A stretch of DNA of 64,000 nucleotides from Flavobacteria bacterium MS024-2A (GTDB lineage: Bacteria; Bacteroidota; Bacteroidia; Flavobacteriales; Flavobacteriaceae): contig CAJJBB010000003.1 in assembly GCA_905182305.1 (NCBI GenBank), positions 62,001 through 126,000 of the forward strand, in the 5' to 3' direction. Position numbers and translations under genes: made by a program. Under the pieces are notes generated by a model. The model did no database searches. It was given only the letters and a program-made list of their open reading frames with translations, and had not been told where the DNA came from. Position 1 is the first letter of the stretch; every line of letters begins with the position of its first letter. Below are positions 8,198-17,845 of this stretch, one piece after another.

Positions 8198-9484
8198 ATG
8201 ATTTTCAGAACATCCCTTTTTCTTGTCTCATTTTTTTTTATTAACCTATCCTTTTGTCAGGATAAGATTATAATTGAAAAGAAATACACAAAAGCTATTA
8301 AAAGATTAGTTAAAAATAAAAAAGTGAAAGCAGCTTTTGAGCATATTGTAGGCTTAGAGACTAAAACCTTAAAACGCCACATAGCTCTTACCGAGATTGA
8401 AGCGCCACCATTTAAAGAAGAAAAGCGGGCTACAGTTTTTGCGGAATATTATAGAGATTTAGGAATGGATTCCGTTTGGATTGATTCGGAAGGAAATGTT
8501 TTAGGACTTCTTCTAGGATCAGAAGGAAAGCAAACAGTTGCCCTTGATGCACATTTAGATACTGTTTTTCCCGAGGGAACAAATGTTAAGGTTAGAATTG
8601 AAAACGATACCCTGTATGCTCCAGGAATTGGAGACGATACTCGAGGCTTAAGTATGCTATTAACGATTCTTGAAACTATAAAAACTAATAACATTCAGCC
8701 CAAAGACAACCTCCTTTTTGTGGGATCTGTTGGTGAAGAAGGCTTGGGAGATCTTAGAGGAGTAAAATACCTTTTTAGAGAAAATGGACCTCAAATCGAT
8801 AGCTGGATTGCTATTGATGGAGGAAACATTGGAAGAGTCAACAACAAAGGCTTAGGTTCTTATCGCTATCGCGTAACTTTTAAAGGTCCTGGAGGACATT
8901 CGTGGGGTGCTTTTGGATTAGGAAATCCTCATCATGCACTGGGAGAAGCCATCGGTAATTTTGTGAGAGCAGCAGATATTTATACAGCAAAAGGGCCAAA
9001 GACTAGTTATAATGTAGGAGTTATTTCTGGCGGAACCTCCATCAATTCAATTCCTTTTGAATCTGTTATGGAAATAGACATTCGCTCCACAGACCCCATA
9101 CGTTTGGAGGCCATGGAAGGACTCTTAAAAAAGGCTGTTAGAAAAGCATTAACGCATCAAAATGAGCTTAAAAGACAAGGTCCAGAATTAACGGTTAAAA
9201 TTGATAAAATAGGAAATAGACCTTCTGGAGAACTTTCAGACACACTCCCATTAATTCAAAGAACATTAGCTGCAACAACTCATTTTGGCGTAGAACCTTT
9301 TTTAACACGTGGTTCTACCAATTCTAATATTCCTATTACCAAAGGGATTCCTTCCGTTACTATTGGTAGAGGAGGAAATGGAGGAAAAGCACACTCCCTT
9401 GGCGAGTGGTGGATTAATGAAGAAGGGTATAAAGCCATACAATTAGCTTTACTAATTGTATTATCTGAAACAGGAATGAACTAA
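8198..9484 (+). CDS. Secreted M20/M25/M40-family metallopeptidase
   Basis: This 428-residue protein has a signal peptide (FLVSFFFINLSFCQ, residues about 7-21). The catalytic half shows LDAHLDTVFP, with a zinc-ligand His and catalytic Asp, then GIGDDTRG, with the bridging Asp, and SVGEEGLGD, with the general-base Glu pair. A dimerisation domain follows (GPGGHSWGAFG), and the C-terminal zinc His lies in GGKAHSLGEWW. These motifs match tripeptide/dipeptide aminopeptidases of clan MH. It likely trims small peptides in the periplasm. All metal ligands appear intact. Confidence 0.92.
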   Translation: MIFRTSLFLVSFFFINLSFCQDKIIIEKKYTKAIKRLVKNKKVKAAFEHIVGLETKTLKRHIALTEIEAPPFKEEKRATVFAEYYRDLGMDSVWIDSEGNVLGLLLGSEGKQTVALDAHLDTVFPEGTNVKVRIENDTLYAPGIGDDTRGLSMLLTILETIKTNNIQPKDNLLFVGSVGEEGLGDLRGVKYLFRENGPQIDSWIAIDGGNIGRVNNKGLGSYRYRVTFKGPGGHSWGAFGLGNPHHALGEAIGNFVRAADIYTAKGPKTSYNVGVISGGTSINSIPFESVMEIDIRSTDPIRLEAMEGLLKKAVRKALTHQNELKRQGPELTVKIDKIGNRPSGELSDTLPLIQRTLAATTHFGVEPFLTRGSTNSNIPITKGIPSVTIGRGGNGGKAHSLGEWWINEEGYKAIQLALLIVLSETGMN

Positions 9485-9531
9485 AAAATTATATTTTCTT
9501 TTCCTTTCACTTCTACTGTAAACATATTTCA

Positions 9532-10440
9532 TCAAGCAACTGCTTTACTTTGATTATTACTTTTTTTAGAAACTAAATACACCCCTAAAAACACCAAAAT
9601 ACAAGCCAAAATTTTAATGATATCTAAGGTGTCATTCCCAGTTAAAACAGCGTAAACTATTGTTATTAAGGGTTGTAGATAAGTAAAAGCCCCAATTGTA
9701 GTTGGTGGTAGTGCTTTTAAAGCATATACATTGAATAAGTAAGCTAAAAAAGTAGTACCAATAATAACGAAGGCCATTCGCCAAATAGCATCAAAGGGAA
9801 GCGTATTCCAAGAAACGGCACTTGCCTCTGAAAAAGTGATAGGAGTGGTTAAAAACACACCCAGTAGAAACATCCATTTCATTAAAGTTACGGTACTATA
9901 TTTTTTAGTTAATGGCTTTACAGTGACTAAATACGCACCATAACTAATCGCATTAATGAGCATCATAACGTTTCCAAGTGGCACATTTGGTGCGTTAGTA
10001 ACTTGTGAAGTATTTCCATAAAGAATTAGTAATAAGGCACCAGAAAAGCCTAATAAAATTCCTAAATATTTAAATCCAGTTAACCGTTCTTTTAAAAAGT
10101 AAGCAGAAAGAATAAGAATAATTATCGGAGTTAAAGTTACGATTACACCACTGTTTATTGGAGTAGAAAGCTGTAATCCCTTAAAAAACATAAGCATATT
10201 AATACACATTCCTAATAGGGAAGCTCCAAAAATTCTAGGATAATCTTTGCGATCAATTTTTTCTTTTGGCATCCAAAGACTTACAAGCCAAAACAAAACT
10301 GTAGCGCCTACTACACGTAGCATAATAAAGCCAAAAGGACCAATATAATGGGGCATAATAACCTTTGCAACCGTGTGATTTATTCCATAAATAGTGGTAG
10401 CTCCTAAGGCAGCAAAAAGTGCTAAAATTCTATTGTTCAT
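9532..10440 (-). CDS. EamA/DMT-family transporter
   Basis: This 302-residue integral membrane protein has about ten hydrophobic helices arranged as two EamA repeats. The first repeat includes INHTVAKVIMPHYIGPFGF near the N-terminus; the second ends in GAFTYLQPLITIVYAVLTG near residue 260. The family exports metabolites or amino acids, and this member's substrate is unknown. Its start overlaps the end of the ArsC-like gene by 11 bp, so the two are coupled. Confidence 0.92.
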   Translation of the reverse strand: MNNRILALFAALGATTIYGINHTVAKVIMPHYIGPFGFIMLRVVGATVLFWLVSLWMPKEKIDRKDYPRIFGASLLGMCINMLMFFKGLQLSTPINSGVIVTLTPIIILILSAYFLKERLTGFKYLGILLGFSGALLLILYGNTSQVTNAPNVPLGNVMMLINAISYGAYLVTVKPLTKKYSTVTLMKWMFLLGVFLTTPITFSEASAVSWNTLPFDAIWRMAFVIIGTTFLAYLFNVYALKALPPTTIGAFTYLQPLITIVYAVLTGNDTLDIIKILACILVFLGVYLVSKKSNNQSKAVA

Positions 10441-10787
10441 CTAAGAAAGCCTTAACCTTTGCAACAACTGCAGCACTATTGCCAATAAATAATGTTTTAT
10501 CAAAAATAAGTACAGGACGTTTCAAAAAAGTGTAGTGTTCAAGTAAGAGTTCTTTAATGGTTTCTTCACTAAGTATTTTATTTTTTAAATCACGCTGCTT
10601 GTAAAGTTGAGCTCTTCTACTGAATAAGACCTCGTAACTTCCAGAAATAGTATGTAATTCTTCAAGTTGGGAAATATTCAAAGGGTTTTTTTTAATATCG
10701 ATTTTATTTATGTGAAGGTTCCAGAGAAAGAGTTCCCATAATTCGCTTACAGCTATCGCAACTACTCAGATAATAAAAATTACGCAT
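10430..10787 (-). CDS. ArsC/Spx-family reductase (frameshifted)
   Basis: The open frame covers only the C-terminal 83 residues, but the conserved N-terminus lies just upstream in another frame. From the ATG at 10787 it reads MRNFYYLSSCDSCKRI, the ArsC active-site loop with CxxC. One base further on, the downstream frame reads WELFLWNLHINKIDIKKNPL and runs into the C-terminal part containing GSYEVLFSRRAQLYK and HYTFLKRPV. A single extra base near 10738-10745 explains the break; the repaired protein is about 118 residues. The family shares the thioredoxin fold of arsenate reductase and Spx; whether this member reduces arsenate is not known. Confidence 0.82.
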
Positions 10788-10855
10788 GATCTATTTTTAA
10801 GGCTACAAAGAAAAATCATTTTTATTGAAAAACAGCCCTTTTGCTTAAAATCAAA

Positions 10856-10863
10856 TACATTTG
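10856..10863 (+). promoter_or_regulatory. -7 box (TACATTTG) upstream of metB-like gene
   Basis: TACATTTG fits the Bacteroidota -7 consensus TAnnTTTG. It lies 31 bp before the ATG at 10895 and supports that start rather than the earlier in-frame ATG at 10841, which lies upstream of the box and would fall outside the transcript. Confidence 0.5.
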
Positions 10864-10894
10864 CAGAGCATATACCGCTTCACAAAAAAGTAAA

Positions 10895-12046
10895 ATGAAA
10901 AAAAAACTACATTTTAACAGTAATACGATTCACGGAGGGCAAGAGCCCGATAAAGCATATGGTGCAGTGATGCCCCCAATCTATCAAACCTCAACATATG
11001 CACAAACCACACCTGGTGGACATCAAGGATTTGAGTATAGCAGAACTCACAACCCTACACGTCAAGCACTTGAAAAATCTTTAGCAAGTATAGAAGCAGG
11101 AAAATTTGGCTTTGCTTTTGGTTCTGGACTAGCAGCTATGGATGCTGTTTTAAAATTATTAAAGCCTGGAGATGAGATTATTTCAACAGACGATCTATAC
11201 GGAGGATCATATCGTTTATTCACTAAAATATTTGAAGATTTTGGTTTAAAGTTTCATTTTGTTGGAATGGATAACTCTCAAAAAATTGAGAAATTTATTA
11301 ATAGCAAGACCAAACTTTTGTGGGTTGAAACACCCACTAACCCTATGATGAATATAATTGATATAAAGTCAATTACAACTCTCGCCAAGACTCATGGAAT
11401 TATGGTGGCAGTAGATAATACATTTGCCTCACCGTATCTTCAACAGCCCTTAACTTTAGGGGCAGATATTGTTATGCATTCTGCCACCAAATATTTAGCA
11501 GGTCATTCAGATGTTGTACTCGGATCTCTAGTAGTGAAAGATGAAGAATTAGCTGAAAGAATCGGTTTTATTCAAAACGCAAGTGGAGCTATATGCGGAC
11601 CTATGGACAGTTTTTTAACCCTCCGTGGAATTAAAACTCTTCATGTAAGAATGCAACGACATTGTGAAAATGCAGCAGCAATAGCTCATTTTTTAAAAAA
11701 ACACTCGAAAATTGAAAAAGTTTATTGGCCAGGTTTTGAAGAGCATCCAAACCATGGAGTGGCAAAAGCTCAAATGAATGATTATGGTGGCATGCTTTCT
11801 TTTGTGACTAGAGGAGGAGATTACAATGCCGCTGTAAAAATTATAGAAAGTCTAAAACTCTTTACACTTGCAGAGTCGTTGGGTGGTGTTGAAAGTTTAG
11901 CAGGCCATCCTGCAAGTATGACGCATGCTTCAATTCCCAAGGAATTAAGAGAAAAAAGCGGTGTGGTAGATTCTTTGATTCGACTCAGTGTTGGAATTGA
12001 AGACGTAAGAGATTTAATAGAAGATTTAAAACAAGCCATAGGATAG
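10895..12046 (+). CDS. metB: Cystathionine gamma-synthase (PLP-dependent Cys/Met metabolism enzyme)
   Basis: The protein is 383 residues from the ATG at 10895. An earlier in-frame ATG at 10841 would add 18 residues that look non-coding and overlie the promoter. The opening FNSNTIHGGQEPDKAYGAVMPPIYQTSTY is typical of the family. FGSGLAAMDAV forms the PLP-phosphate region, VDNTFASPY follows, and SATKYLAGH carries the Schiff-base lysine (about Lys199). It should join an activated homoserine to cysteine in methionine synthesis, although methionine gamma-lyase and cystathionine gamma-lyase are close relatives that sequence alone does not exclude. It precedes lpxH and hflX with 1-3 bp gaps. Confidence 0.88.
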   Translation: MKKKLHFNSNTIHGGQEPDKAYGAVMPPIYQTSTYAQTTPGGHQGFEYSRTHNPTRQALEKSLASIEAGKFGFAFGSGLAAMDAVLKLLKPGDEIISTDDLYGGSYRLFTKIFEDFGLKFHFVGMDNSQKIEKFINSKTKLLWVETPTNPMMNIIDIKSITTLAKTHGIMVAVDNTFASPYLQQPLTLGADIVMHSATKYLAGHSDVVLGSLVVKDEELAERIGFIQNASGAICGPMDSFLTLRGIKTLHVRMQRHCENAAAIAHFLKKHSKIEKVYWPGFEEHPNHGVAKAQMNDYGGMLSFVTRGGDYNAAVKIIESLKLFTLAESLGGVESLAGHPASMTHASIPKELREKSGVVDSLIRLSVGIEDVRDLIEDLKQAIG

Positions 12047-12049
12047 TAA

Positions 12050-12811
12050 ATGATAGTCCCTGAAGATAAAAATATATATTTTGCCTCTGACCAGCATTTT
12101 GGTGCTCCTAACGTTAAAGACAGTAGGGTAAGAGAGAAAATCTTTATGTCCTGGTTAAATCATGTTCAAAAAGATGCAGCAGCACTATTTTTATTAGGTG
12201 ACTTATTTGATTTTTGGTTTGAATATAAAACAGTAGTTCCTAAGGGTTTTGTTAGAATCCTAGGAAAGCTAGCTGAATTTGTAGATCATGGAATACCAGT
12301 ACACTATTTTGTGGGTAATCATGATTTATGGATGAAGAATTATTTTGAGAAAGAATTAGGTATTCCTGTGTACCACAAGCCTAAAGACTTTATGCTGGGA
12401 AATACTTCTTTTTACATTGGACATGGTGATGGCTTAGGTCCATATGACAATGGGTATAAGCGGATGAAAAAAGTTTTCACAAATCCTTTAACCAAACGAC
12501 TTTTTCAAGCCCTTCACCCTGACATAGGGATACGGTTGGGCCAATATTTTTCAGTAAAAAACAAATTACTTTCAGGGGACGAAGATATTTCCTTTTTGGG
12601 AAAAGAAAAGGAGTGGTTGGCAATCTATTCAAAACGAAAATTAGCTCAAAAACATCGTGACTATTTTATTTTTGGTCACCGTCACTTTCCCATGGAAATT
12701 AAATTAAATAATATCTCAACTTATGTTAACACCGGAGATTGGATTACACATTTCACCTATGGTGAATTTGACGGAAATAAATTTGAGTTAAAAAAATGGG
12801 AAAACCACTAG
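12050..12811 (+). CDS. lpxH: UDP-2,3-diacylglucosamine diphosphatase (LpxH-like)
   Basis: This 253-residue calcineurin-type metallophosphatase shows DQHFGAP, GDLFDFWFEY, GNHDLWM, GHGDGLGP and GHRHFP in the canonical order of metal ligands. The step removes UMP from UDP-2,3-diacylglucosamine in lipid A synthesis at the inner membrane. It lies 3 bp after the cystathionine synthase gene and 1 bp before hflX, so it is within an operon of unrelated functions. Confidence 0.9.
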   Translation: MIVPEDKNIYFASDQHFGAPNVKDSRVREKIFMSWLNHVQKDAAALFLLGDLFDFWFEYKTVVPKGFVRILGKLAEFVDHGIPVHYFVGNHDLWMKNYFEKELGIPVYHKPKDFMLGNTSFYIGHGDGLGPYDNGYKRMKKVFTNPLTKRLFQALHPDIGIRLGQYFSVKNKLLSGDEDISFLGKEKEWLAIYSKRKLAQKHRDYFIFGHRHFPMEIKLNNISTYVNTGDWITHFTYGEFDGNKFELKKWENH

Positions 12812-12812
12812 T

Positions 12813-14021
12813 ATGATTGAAGAAAAATCACTCGAATTTGAGAAAACAGTATTAGTGGGAATTATAAATTTTAGACAGGACGAAGTCCAGGCGAAAGAAT
12901 ATTTAGATGAACTTACTTTTTTGGCTTTTACAGCTGGAGGAGAAGTAATGAAACGATTTACTCAAAAAATCGATCTTCCAAATCCCAAAACGTTTATTGG
13001 ATCAGGGAAACTTCAAGAAGTGTTAGAGTATGTAACCGATAACGATATTTCAACCGTTGTCTTTGATGATGAGCTCACACCTGCACAACAAGGAAATATT
13101 GAAAAAATATTAAAGGTAAAAGTTTTAGATCGTACGGGTTTAATACTTGATATTTTTGCGCAACGCGCACAAACAAGTTATGCAAGAAATCAGGTAGAAC
13201 TAGCACAATATGAATATTTACTTCCAAGGTTAAAGGGACTTTGGACACATTTAGAACGACAACGTGGGGGGATTGGTATGCGGGGGCCTGGTGAAACTGA
13301 GATCGAAACCGACCGAAGAATTGTACGTGACAAAATTTCACTTTTAAAGAAAAAGTTGATTACCATCGATAGACAAATGTCCACGCAAAGAGGAAATCGA
13401 GGTGCTTTAGTACGTGTTGCTTTGGTGGGTTATACTAATGTTGGAAAATCAACTCTCATGAATTTGATTGCAAAAAGCAAAGTATTTGCAGAGAATAAAC
13501 TTTTCGCCACCTTAGACACAACGGTTAGAAAAGTTGTAATTGGAAACCTCCCCTTTTTATTGAGCGATACGGTTGGATTCATACGAAAGCTTCCTACTCA
13601 ACTTGTAGAATCTTTTAAGAGTACATTAGACGAGGTTCAAGAAGCAGATATGTTATTACACGTGGTCGATATTTCTCATCCAAATTTTGAGCAACATATA
13701 GATTCTGTCAATCAGATATTAAAAGAAATTAAAAGTTTGGATAAACCCACTCTCATGGTTTTTAATAAGATTGATGCTTATGAAAATGAACCTTGGGATG
13801 AAGCAGAGCTTATAGAACAACGAAGTGTACTCCACTATACTCTTGAAGAATGGCAACAGACATGGATGCATAGAATGAATGGGAATGCTCTTTTTATTTC
13901 GGCGTTAAACAAAGATAATTTAGAAGGTTTTCGTGAACGGGTGTATAAAGAAGTTAGAGAAATACACATTACACGTTTTCCCTATAATGATTTTCTATAT
14001 CCCGAAGGACTTAAAGAATAG
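12813..14021 (+). CDS. hflX: GTPase HflX
   Basis: This 402-residue protein has the HflX N-terminal domain (ETVLVG-type opening; FIGSGKLQEV at about 62-71). A glycine-rich linker follows, with ERQRGGIGMRGPGETEIETD near 148-167. The G domain shows GYTNVGKST (about 206-214), DTVGFIRKLP and FNKID. HflX binds ribosomes and rescues or splits stalled 70S particles under stress. It closes the metB-lpxH-hflX run and converges on the SDR gene with a 15-bp gap and no clear terminator. Confidence 0.95.
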   Translation: MIEEKSLEFEKTVLVGIINFRQDEVQAKEYLDELTFLAFTAGGEVMKRFTQKIDLPNPKTFIGSGKLQEVLEYVTDNDISTVVFDDELTPAQQGNIEKILKVKVLDRTGLILDIFAQRAQTSYARNQVELAQYEYLLPRLKGLWTHLERQRGGIGMRGPGETEIETDRRIVRDKISLLKKKLITIDRQMSTQRGNRGALVRVALVGYTNVGKSTLMNLIAKSKVFAENKLFATLDTTVRKVVIGNLPFLLSDTVGFIRKLPTQLVESFKSTLDEVQEADMLLHVVDISHPNFEQHIDSVNQILKEIKSLDKPTLMVFNKIDAYENEPWDEAELIEQRSVLHYTLEEWQQTWMHRMNGNALFISALNKDNLEGFRERVYKEVREIHITRFPYNDFLYPEGLKE

Positions 14022-14036
14022 CTAGTTAATAGATCC

Positions 14037-14789
14037 TCATTGTTTTCTATTTGAAATATATGCATTGGCTTGGCAAGTAGGCAGTAATACCAGATCAGCA
14101 ATATTAACTTTAGCTGGCGCAAGTGCAATATAAAGAATCGCATCTGCAACATCTATAGCTCTAAGCGCTTCGATTCCATCATACACTTTATCGGCACGTT
14201 TTTGATCTCCTTTAAAGCGAACTTCGGAAAATTCTGTATGTACTAATCCAGGGTGTATGGCACTTACTTTTATTCCGTCGGGGTTTAAATCAATTCGAAG
14301 ACCTTGAGTAAAAGCATCAACGGCATATTTACTGCTGCAGTAAACATTTCCATTAGGGTAGACTTCCTTCCCCGCAATGGAACCAAGATTTATAATATGA
14401 CCTTTTTTTGCTTTTAACATGTTGGGAAGAATAGCTTTTGTGACATACATCAGTCCTTTAACATTTCCATCAATCATAGCGTCCCAATCATCTAAATTCG
14501 CAGTTTGAACAGGATCTAAACCATGTGCATTTCCAGCATTATTAATTAAGATATCTACATTTTTCCATTCTTCAGGAAGATAACTAAGTGATTCAAATAC
14601 AGCTTTTCTGTCACGAACATCAAAGGTAAGAAGAAGGGTTTTTGTTGCTAGCTTCTGTGATAATTTTTCTAATTTTTCCTTTCTCCTTCCGCATAAGATT
14701 AAGTTTGCACCCTGATTAGCAAAAGCTTCTGCGGTTGCCCAACCAATTCCACTGCTGGCACCTGTTATTAATACAATTTTATTTTTCAT
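14037..14789 (-). CDS. Short-chain dehydrogenase/reductase (YdfG-like)
   Basis: This 250-residue classical SDR has the cofactor loop TGASSGIG at residues 9-16, NNAG in the middle, and the catalytic Tyr/Lys in YCSSKYAVDAF around residue 150. The loop ends in a pattern common to NADP-dependent 3-hydroxy-acid dehydrogenases of the YdfG group, which oxidise serine-like or 3-hydroxy acids. The substrate is not certain. It sits 7 bp after the aldo/keto reductase gene, so the two reductases are probably co-transcribed. Confidence 0.88.
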   Translation of the reverse strand: MKNKIVLITGASSGIGWATAEAFANQGANLILCGRRKEKLEKLSQKLATKTLLLTFDVRDRKAVFESLSYLPEEWKNVDILINNAGNAHGLDPVQTANLDDWDAMIDGNVKGLMYVTKAILPNMLKAKKGHIINLGSIAGKEVYPNGNVYCSSKYAVDAFTQGLRIDLNPDGIKVSAIHPGLVHTEFSEVRFKGDQKRADKVYDGIEALRAIDVADAILYIALAPAKVNIADLVLLPTCQANAYISNRKQ

Positions 14790-14796
14790 ATGGTCT

Positions 14797-15663
14797 TTAA
14801 GGTAATGGTTCTCCCATGCTTGCTTCTAGCATTAAAAACCAATCTGTAATTTCTAAATTTATTGAAAGCGCTTCTTGGGAAGCTTTTAAACGTTTTACTG
14901 AAGTAGTCCCTACCACAGGAGATATTTTTGAAGGATGATGAAGCAACCATGCCAGTAGTAACTGATCTTCTGAGCAAGTATATTTTTCACAAAGAGGGGT
15001 AATACATTTTGAAATTCGATCTATTTTCACACTATTTTTTTTGTAATAACTCCCCAATGGACTCCATGACATTGCACCAATACTTTGAGCTTTCATGTAA
15101 TCTAGAGTTCCGTTAAATAGAGGCTGTTCATGAGTTAAAGAACATTCAATCTGATTCCATGTTAAGGTTAATTCTTGCTGTAATAACTGTATTTGTGAGG
15201 GTGTAAAATTAGAAACGCCTAATTCTATTATTTTTCCCTCCTGCTGCAAATCTTGAATTATTCTAGCAATGGTTTCCGCATGCATTAGTGGACTTGGACG
15301 ATGAAGAAGAAGTACGTCAAGGTATTCTGTGTTTAGCCGGCGTAATGAATTTTCAACACTCATGCGAATATGTGCTTGTGAGTAGTTATAATGCTTAACA
15401 GGAAGTGGCCTTTCTTCACAAGGGAACTGGATACCACATTTGGAGATAAAACGTAAAGTTTCCCTTTCGATCTGACTGTTTTTAAACGCAGTTCCAAAAG
15501 TAGTTTCAGTAGTATAGCCTCCGTAAATATCGGCGTGATCAAAAGTATTAATACCGATTTCTAAAGTTTTTTCTAAAAGTGATTCCATTTTATAAGAGTC
15601 AAAATCACTACCCCAAATGCCCCAATTCATTGTACCAGAGATTATTCTTGAATTGTGTTTCAC
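14797..15663 (-). CDS. Aldo/keto reductase
   Basis: This 288-residue TIM-barrel reductase carries FDHADIYGGY with the catalytic Asp (about 42) and Tyr (about 47). The lysine lies in ISKCGIQ and the His in LLLHRPSP, completing the tetrad. VGTTSVKRL near residue 254 is in the NADPH-binding region. It reduces carbonyl compounds; the substrate is unknown. A 264-bp intergenic region separates its start from the divergent moxR operon. Confidence 0.9.
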   Translation of the reverse strand: MKHNSRIISGTMNWGIWGSDFDSYKMESLLEKTLEIGINTFDHADIYGGYTTETTFGTAFKNSQIERETLRFISKCGIQFPCEERPLPVKHYNYSQAHIRMSVENSLRRLNTEYLDVLLLHRPSPLMHAETIARIIQDLQQEGKIIELGVSNFTPSQIQLLQQELTLTWNQIECSLTHEQPLFNGTLDYMKAQSIGAMSWSPLGSYYKKNSVKIDRISKCITPLCEKYTCSEDQLLLAWLLHHPSKISPVVGTTSVKRLKASQEALSINLEITDWFLMLEASMGEPLP

Positions 15664-15927
15664 TGATTTTTGTTTTGTGATTATTCGATTTTAAAATACG
15701 CGAATCCTTTATTTAATCAAATTTTTTTGTTGAAATGCGCATTTTGATTTGATAAAATTTAATCAGGATTCTTCGGATACAGATTAAATGCCTTAAATTC
15801 ACCACTAAAATAAGAACATTCGGGTATTTTTTTAATTTTAATGTTCCTCAATTTTTAACCAATTATTAACAATAAATAGAAAATATATTTTTCAAATTTG
15901 TTGTCCGAAAAAACATAAAATATTCAG

Positions 15928-16935
15928 ATGAAAATTAGTACAAATGAAGTGATTGATATAAATGCAATCAATGAGAAAATTCAAAAGGAAAGTGCTTTTG
16001 TTGATTTGCTTACGTTTGAAATGAACAAAGTAATAGTAGGCCAAAAGCACATGATCGAACGCCTTTTAATAGGGCTGTTAGGTCGCGGTCATATTCTTCT
16101 TGAGGGAGTACCTGGACTTGCAAAGACTTTGGCAATTAATACCCTGAGTCAAGCTGTTAAAGGAAGTTTTAGTCGTATTCAATTTACACCAGATTTGCTT
16201 CCTGCTGATGTTGTAGGAACCATGATCTACAATATTAAAGAGAATGATTTTTTAATAAAAAAAGGACCCATTTTCGCCAATTTTGTATTGGCAGATGAGA
16301 TTAATAGAGCACCTGCGAAAGTTCAATCAGCCCTTTTAGAGGCGATGCAAGAAAAGCAGGTTACAATTGGTGATACTACTTTCAAACTTCAAGCACCTTT
16401 TTTAGTAATGGCTACCCAAAATCCTGTAGAGCAGGAGGGGACCTATCCCTTGCCAGAAGCACAAGTAGATCGCTTTATGCTAAAAACAGTAATAGATTAT
16501 CCTAAATTAGAAGAAGAACAGCTTATTGTTAGAAACAATCTTTCTAGTAGTTTAGCTAAGGTCAAACCCGTAGTAACTTCCAAGCAAATAATATCTGCTC
16601 AAGAAACGGTTCGTGAGGTTTATATGGATGAAAAAATTGAAAATTATATTCTTAATTTGATTTTTGCAACAAGATATCCTGAGAATTATAATTTAGCTAA
16701 AATCAAGCCGTTAATTAGTTTTGGCGCCTCTCCAAGGGGAAGTATTAATTTGGCCACTGCTGCCAAATGTCATGCCTTTTTAAGGCACAGAGGATATGTA
16801 ATCCCCGAAGACGTACGTGCAGTGATATTTGATGTGTTGCGTCACAGAATTGGCTTGACATATGAAGCAGAAGCAGAGAATGTTACCACAGAAGATTTGA
16901 TTACTCAAATCATCAATGAGGTAGAAGTTCCTTAA
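15928..16935 (+). CDS. MoxR-family AAA+ ATPase
   Basis: This 335-residue protein has Walker A GVPGLAKT at 60-67, Walker B VLADEINRAP at about 120-129, and the sensor ATQNPVEQEGTYPLPEAQ shortly after. MoxR ATPases act as chaperones that load metals or mature the von Willebrand factor A proteins encoded beside them. It is the first gene of the eight-gene moxR-Bat operon, and 264 bp of non-coding DNA precede it. Confidence 0.94.
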   Translation: MKISTNEVIDINAINEKIQKESAFVDLLTFEMNKVIVGQKHMIERLLIGLLGRGHILLEGVPGLAKTLAINTLSQAVKGSFSRIQFTPDLLPADVVGTMIYNIKENDFLIKKGPIFANFVLADEINRAPAKVQSALLEAMQEKQVTIGDTTFKLQAPFLVMATQNPVEQEGTYPLPEAQVDRFMLKTVIDYPKLEEEQLIVRNNLSSSLAKVKPVVTSKQIISAQETVREVYMDEKIENYILNLIFATRYPENYNLAKIKPLISFGASPRGSINLATAAKCHAFLRHRGYVIPEDVRAVIFDVLRHRIGLTYEAEAENVTTEDLITQIINEVEVP

Positions 16936-16977
16936 AAACACTAATTCATTACTATTTAGATCCCAGCATAGGACGCA

Positions 16978-17844
16978 ATGGATACAAAAGCGCTACTGAA
17001 AAAAGTTCGTAAAATCGAGATCAAAACACGCCGTTTAAGTGATCATCTATTTGGAGGAGAATACCATTCTACCTTTAAAGGCCGCGGTATGACTTTTAGT
17101 GAAGTACGTCAATATCAATATGGAGATGATATCCGCGCAATCGATTGGAATGTAACAGCAAGGTATAATGAACCTTTTGTAAAGATCTTTGAAGAAGAAA
17201 GAGAATTAACACTCATGTTGGTGGTTGATGTGAGTGGTTCAGAAACTTTTGGAACTAAAACCCAGCTAAAAAGAGAAATCCTTACTGAAATTGCTGCAAC
17301 CCTTTCCTTTTCTGCTCTTCAGAACAATGACAAAGTAGGGTTGTTGTTGTTTTCTGACCAAGTAGAATTATTTATTCCACCCAAAAAAGGGCGTTCACAC
17401 ATTTTAAGGATCATTAGAGAATTGTTAGAATTTGAACCAAAAAGTAAAAGAACAAATATCGCTAGTGCTTTAGAGTTTCTTTTAGGTGTTCTTAAAAAGA
17501 AAGCCATAGTATTTATTCTTTCTGATTTTATGGATGAAGGATATGAGAAAACATTACGAATTGCTTCAAAAAAACATGATTTAACAGGAATTCGGGTTTA
17601 CGATCCTTTAGAAACTGTTCTTCCAAAATTAGGAATTGTTTCTATGCGTGATGCAGAAACAGGTTCCGTTCAATGGATAAATACTCGTTCAAAAAGTGTT
17701 AGAAATCAATATGAAAAACATTACATATCTCTTGTTAGTAATTACGAGGAACTTTTTAAAAAAAATGGTGCAGGCAGTTTGAGTTGTGCCGTTGATCAGA
17801 GTTATGTAAAAAAATTATTGGGTTATTTTAAAGCCAGAATTTAA
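16978..17844 (+). CDS. DUF58 domain protein (vWA-like)
   Basis: This 288-residue protein has the DUF58 signature GRGMTFSEVRQYQYGDDIRAIDWN near residues 37-60, with the neighbouring ARYNEPFVKIFEEERE. A vWA-like core follows with VVDVSGSE, a MIDAS-type DxSxS variant. DUF58 proteins sit between MoxR and the BatA/BatB proteins in these operons and probably form part of the same envelope complex. The start ATG is 42 bp after moxR, preceded by AGGACGCA, a weak ribosome-binding site. Confidence 0.92.
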   Translation: MDTKALLKKVRKIEIKTRRLSDHLFGGEYHSTFKGRGMTFSEVRQYQYGDDIRAIDWNVTARYNEPFVKIFEEERELTLMLVVDVSGSETFGTKTQLKREILTEIAATLSFSALQNNDKVGLLLFSDQVELFIPPKKGRSHILRIIRELLEFEPKSKRTNIASALEFLLGVLKKKAIVFILSDFMDEGYEKTLRIASKKHDLTGIRVYDPLETVLPKLGIVSMRDAETGSVQWINTRSKSVRNQYEKHYISLVSNYEELFKKNGAGSLSCAVDQSYVKKLLGYFKARI

Positions 17845-17845
17845 A